Assembly (NCBI GenBank): GCA_029582165.1
Contig: CM055883.1
Location: forward strand, 17,330,501 to 17,394,500
Source of the DNA: Portulaca oleracea
Taxonomy: Eukaryota; Streptophyta; Magnoliopsida; Caryophyllales; Portulacaceae
Reading direction: 5' to 3'
Length of the DNA: 64,000 nt
Shown: positions 62,787 to 64,000 of the stretch, piece by piece
How the letters are laid out: each line of letters begins with the position of its first letter
How positions within the stretch are numbered: position 1 is the first letter of the stretch
The notes under the pieces: generated by a model
The model's database searches: none
Told to the model about the DNA's origin: nothing
Seen by the model: only the letters and a program-made list of their open reading frames with translations
Program-made: the position numbers and the translations under genes

Positions 62787-64000
62787 TGTAGGACCTGGAA
62801 AAATTCCCGTTCGGGGAATTTCGGATACGCTACTTAATGATCGGGAGCCGACTAAGGTTACTTAATCCTTAAATAAGGATATTTTTATTTTCGAAATTTG
62901 TTTTCGGGGTGATGAAGCTTTATTTATTTACAAATCCGTTTTTCATTATTTAAATAGTCGAAATTACATCGAAATATTTAATAATGGTTTAAAATCGGCC
63001 CAAACACCAAATCCAGACCCAAGAGGAAGCAAACGGGCCGCCAGAAGCTGTCAAGACCCGCGGGGGTTTTAACAGACCCTGGACTGGGCCGTCTTTTTCC
63101 TTGGGCCAGAGAAAGGGGGTTGGAACTGATAAAACCCGCCGGGGTTTTATTGGTTCCTGGCCCACTTTCTCTCGGCTTTAACCTTGGATGGGTGAGAAGA
63201 AGATGTTAAACCATTTTTTAATTATTTTGGTGCAAGTTCAAGTATTTTAAATAATTAAACGGGTTATAAAAGAATTAAAGAGTCGCCAACCGATTTAAGG
63301 AAACCGACAAACCATAAAACAATATAACCCCGGTCTACGAAACCCGATTCTAAGTTCGGGGTAAGGTTACGGGTCCGAAATTATAAGAACTCTCGGATTC
63401 GCCTGTTAGAAAACAGACTCTACTAAAATCGATATTGAAATTAAAAAGAGCGGGGAGAAGTTTAATTAATTTCACGAATTTACATTCCGAATCATGCAAA
63501 TGTAAAAAAGAGAGGTTTTACATAACATAGTACTTGTAAAGCGATACACGAAAATAATTACATGATTGAAAAAGATGATCGAACCTCACTTAAAGCGTCG
63601 GTATGGCGATGGATGGACTGAACTTCTCTTGACATATCCTTGAAGATGCACTTGGATGAAGTGAAGAGTTGGGTTGGGATAGGACTTGGATGTGGATGGA
63701 GTGAATGGATAATGATAGTGTATGAGTGATTAGAGAAGTGGGTTTAAGAGAGTATGGGCATAGGTGGGAGAATATTTTGAGGGAGTTTTGGTAGTGTGAT
63801 TATGATATTTGGTGAAATGATTGGAAGAATGGGGGGTATTTATAGGTGAGTGAGTGAGGTTTTAGGAGGGAAAAGGAGGGAGCATACCCCAAAAATCATG
63901 CCCCTATATCCATGCAATCATATAACCCCTACGCGTTCTGGCAGGTCAAAGGAGGTCAATCCCATGAGCTAAAATCAAGGGGTTTGCATGGAATCATTTT
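62787..64000 (-). repeat. 5' LTR of Tat element, cut by window edge
   Basis: Starts (plus strand) TGTAGGACC. It contains GC words CCCGCGGGGGTTTT (63057-63070) and AAAACCCGCCGGGGTTTT (63131-63148), each close to a palindrome. The minus-strand TATA box is at 63837-63846. The U3 end lies beyond the window. Confidence 0.8.
63837..63846 (-). promoter_or_regulatory. TATA box, Tat 5' LTR
   Basis: The minus strand reads CCTATAAATACCCCCC. Together with 23249-23258 and 53316-53324 it defines a shared TATAAATACC core promoter in Tat-related sequences of this window. Confidence 0.7.

Larger units (their letters stand above)
53419..64000 (-). mobile_element. Tat-lineage Ty3/gypsy retrotransposon, decayed
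   Basis: On the minus strand, from the right: 5' LTR (62787 to beyond the window edge), PBS, leader, gag, protease, RT, classical RNase H, second (archaeal-type) RNase H, integrase, then the antisense ORF on the plus strand. The second RNase H and the antisense ORF are hallmarks of the Tat lineage. The 3' LTR is not recognisable at the left, so the element is 3'-truncated or its LTR is largely deleted. Frameshifts, stops and catalytic substitutions show it is inactive. The remnants at 11300-15887 and 16282-23814 belong to the same group. Confidence 0.85.

Overview
This window reads as repeat-dense, AT-rich nuclear DNA of a flowering plant, most likely a eudicot. I find no host gene, tRNA or rRNA that I can support. 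Nearly everything recognisable is a transposable element: Ty3/gypsy LTR retrotransposons of the Athila, Tat and chromovirus types, plus two CACTA-type DNA transposons. They are nested in one another, and several boundaries are fixed by target-site duplications (TSDs) and by an uninterrupted copy of the target elsewhere in the window. The species cannot be named from this.

Layout. 1-3459: LTR-like and UTR-like debris with three small tandem repeats. 3460-10960: one LTR (plus strand) split by a 5.9 kb CACTA element (3905-9816, TSD CTT). 11300-15887: gag remnant of a minus-strand Tat element, split by a 2.8 kb minus-strand LTR element (12146-14904). 15888-29690: an Athila-like element (plus) whose 5' LTR is split by a minus-strand Tat derivative (16282-23814, TSD CACAT); the left LTR of that derivative is itself hit by a second, right-truncated CACTA. 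29861-51948: tandem array of a non-autonomous chromovirus derivative, LTR-I1-LTR-I2-LTR-I3-LTR-I4-LTR, with I4 split by an intact 7.1 kb non-autonomous Athila-like element (41101-48237, TSD GTGAG). 51949-52740: unidentified decayed coding remnant. 53419-64000: minus-strand Tat element with gag, protease, RT, two RNase H domains and integrase, an antisense accessory ORF at its 3' end, and a 5' LTR running off the right edge.

How the parts relate. None of the elements looks able to move on its own. The Tat pol has lost catalytic residues in RT and integrase. The two Athila-like elements lack RT and integrase. The array units and the 2.8 kb element kept a basic coiled-coil N-terminus but lost most of pol. 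They would depend on enzymes supplied by relatives elsewhere.

The most interesting signals are four. (1) GC-rich, family-specific 'words' occur both in LTRs and again inside the same element just upstream of an accessory ORF or at the matching internal position, including an exact 20-base inverted match 9.9 kb apart in the Tat element. (2) The Athila-like elements carry extra polypurine-tract-like blocks and about 1.6 kb of conserved non-coding 3' sequence. (3) The LTR-sharing tandem array has a readable duplication history. (4) Two different non-autonomous families share the same N-terminal module.
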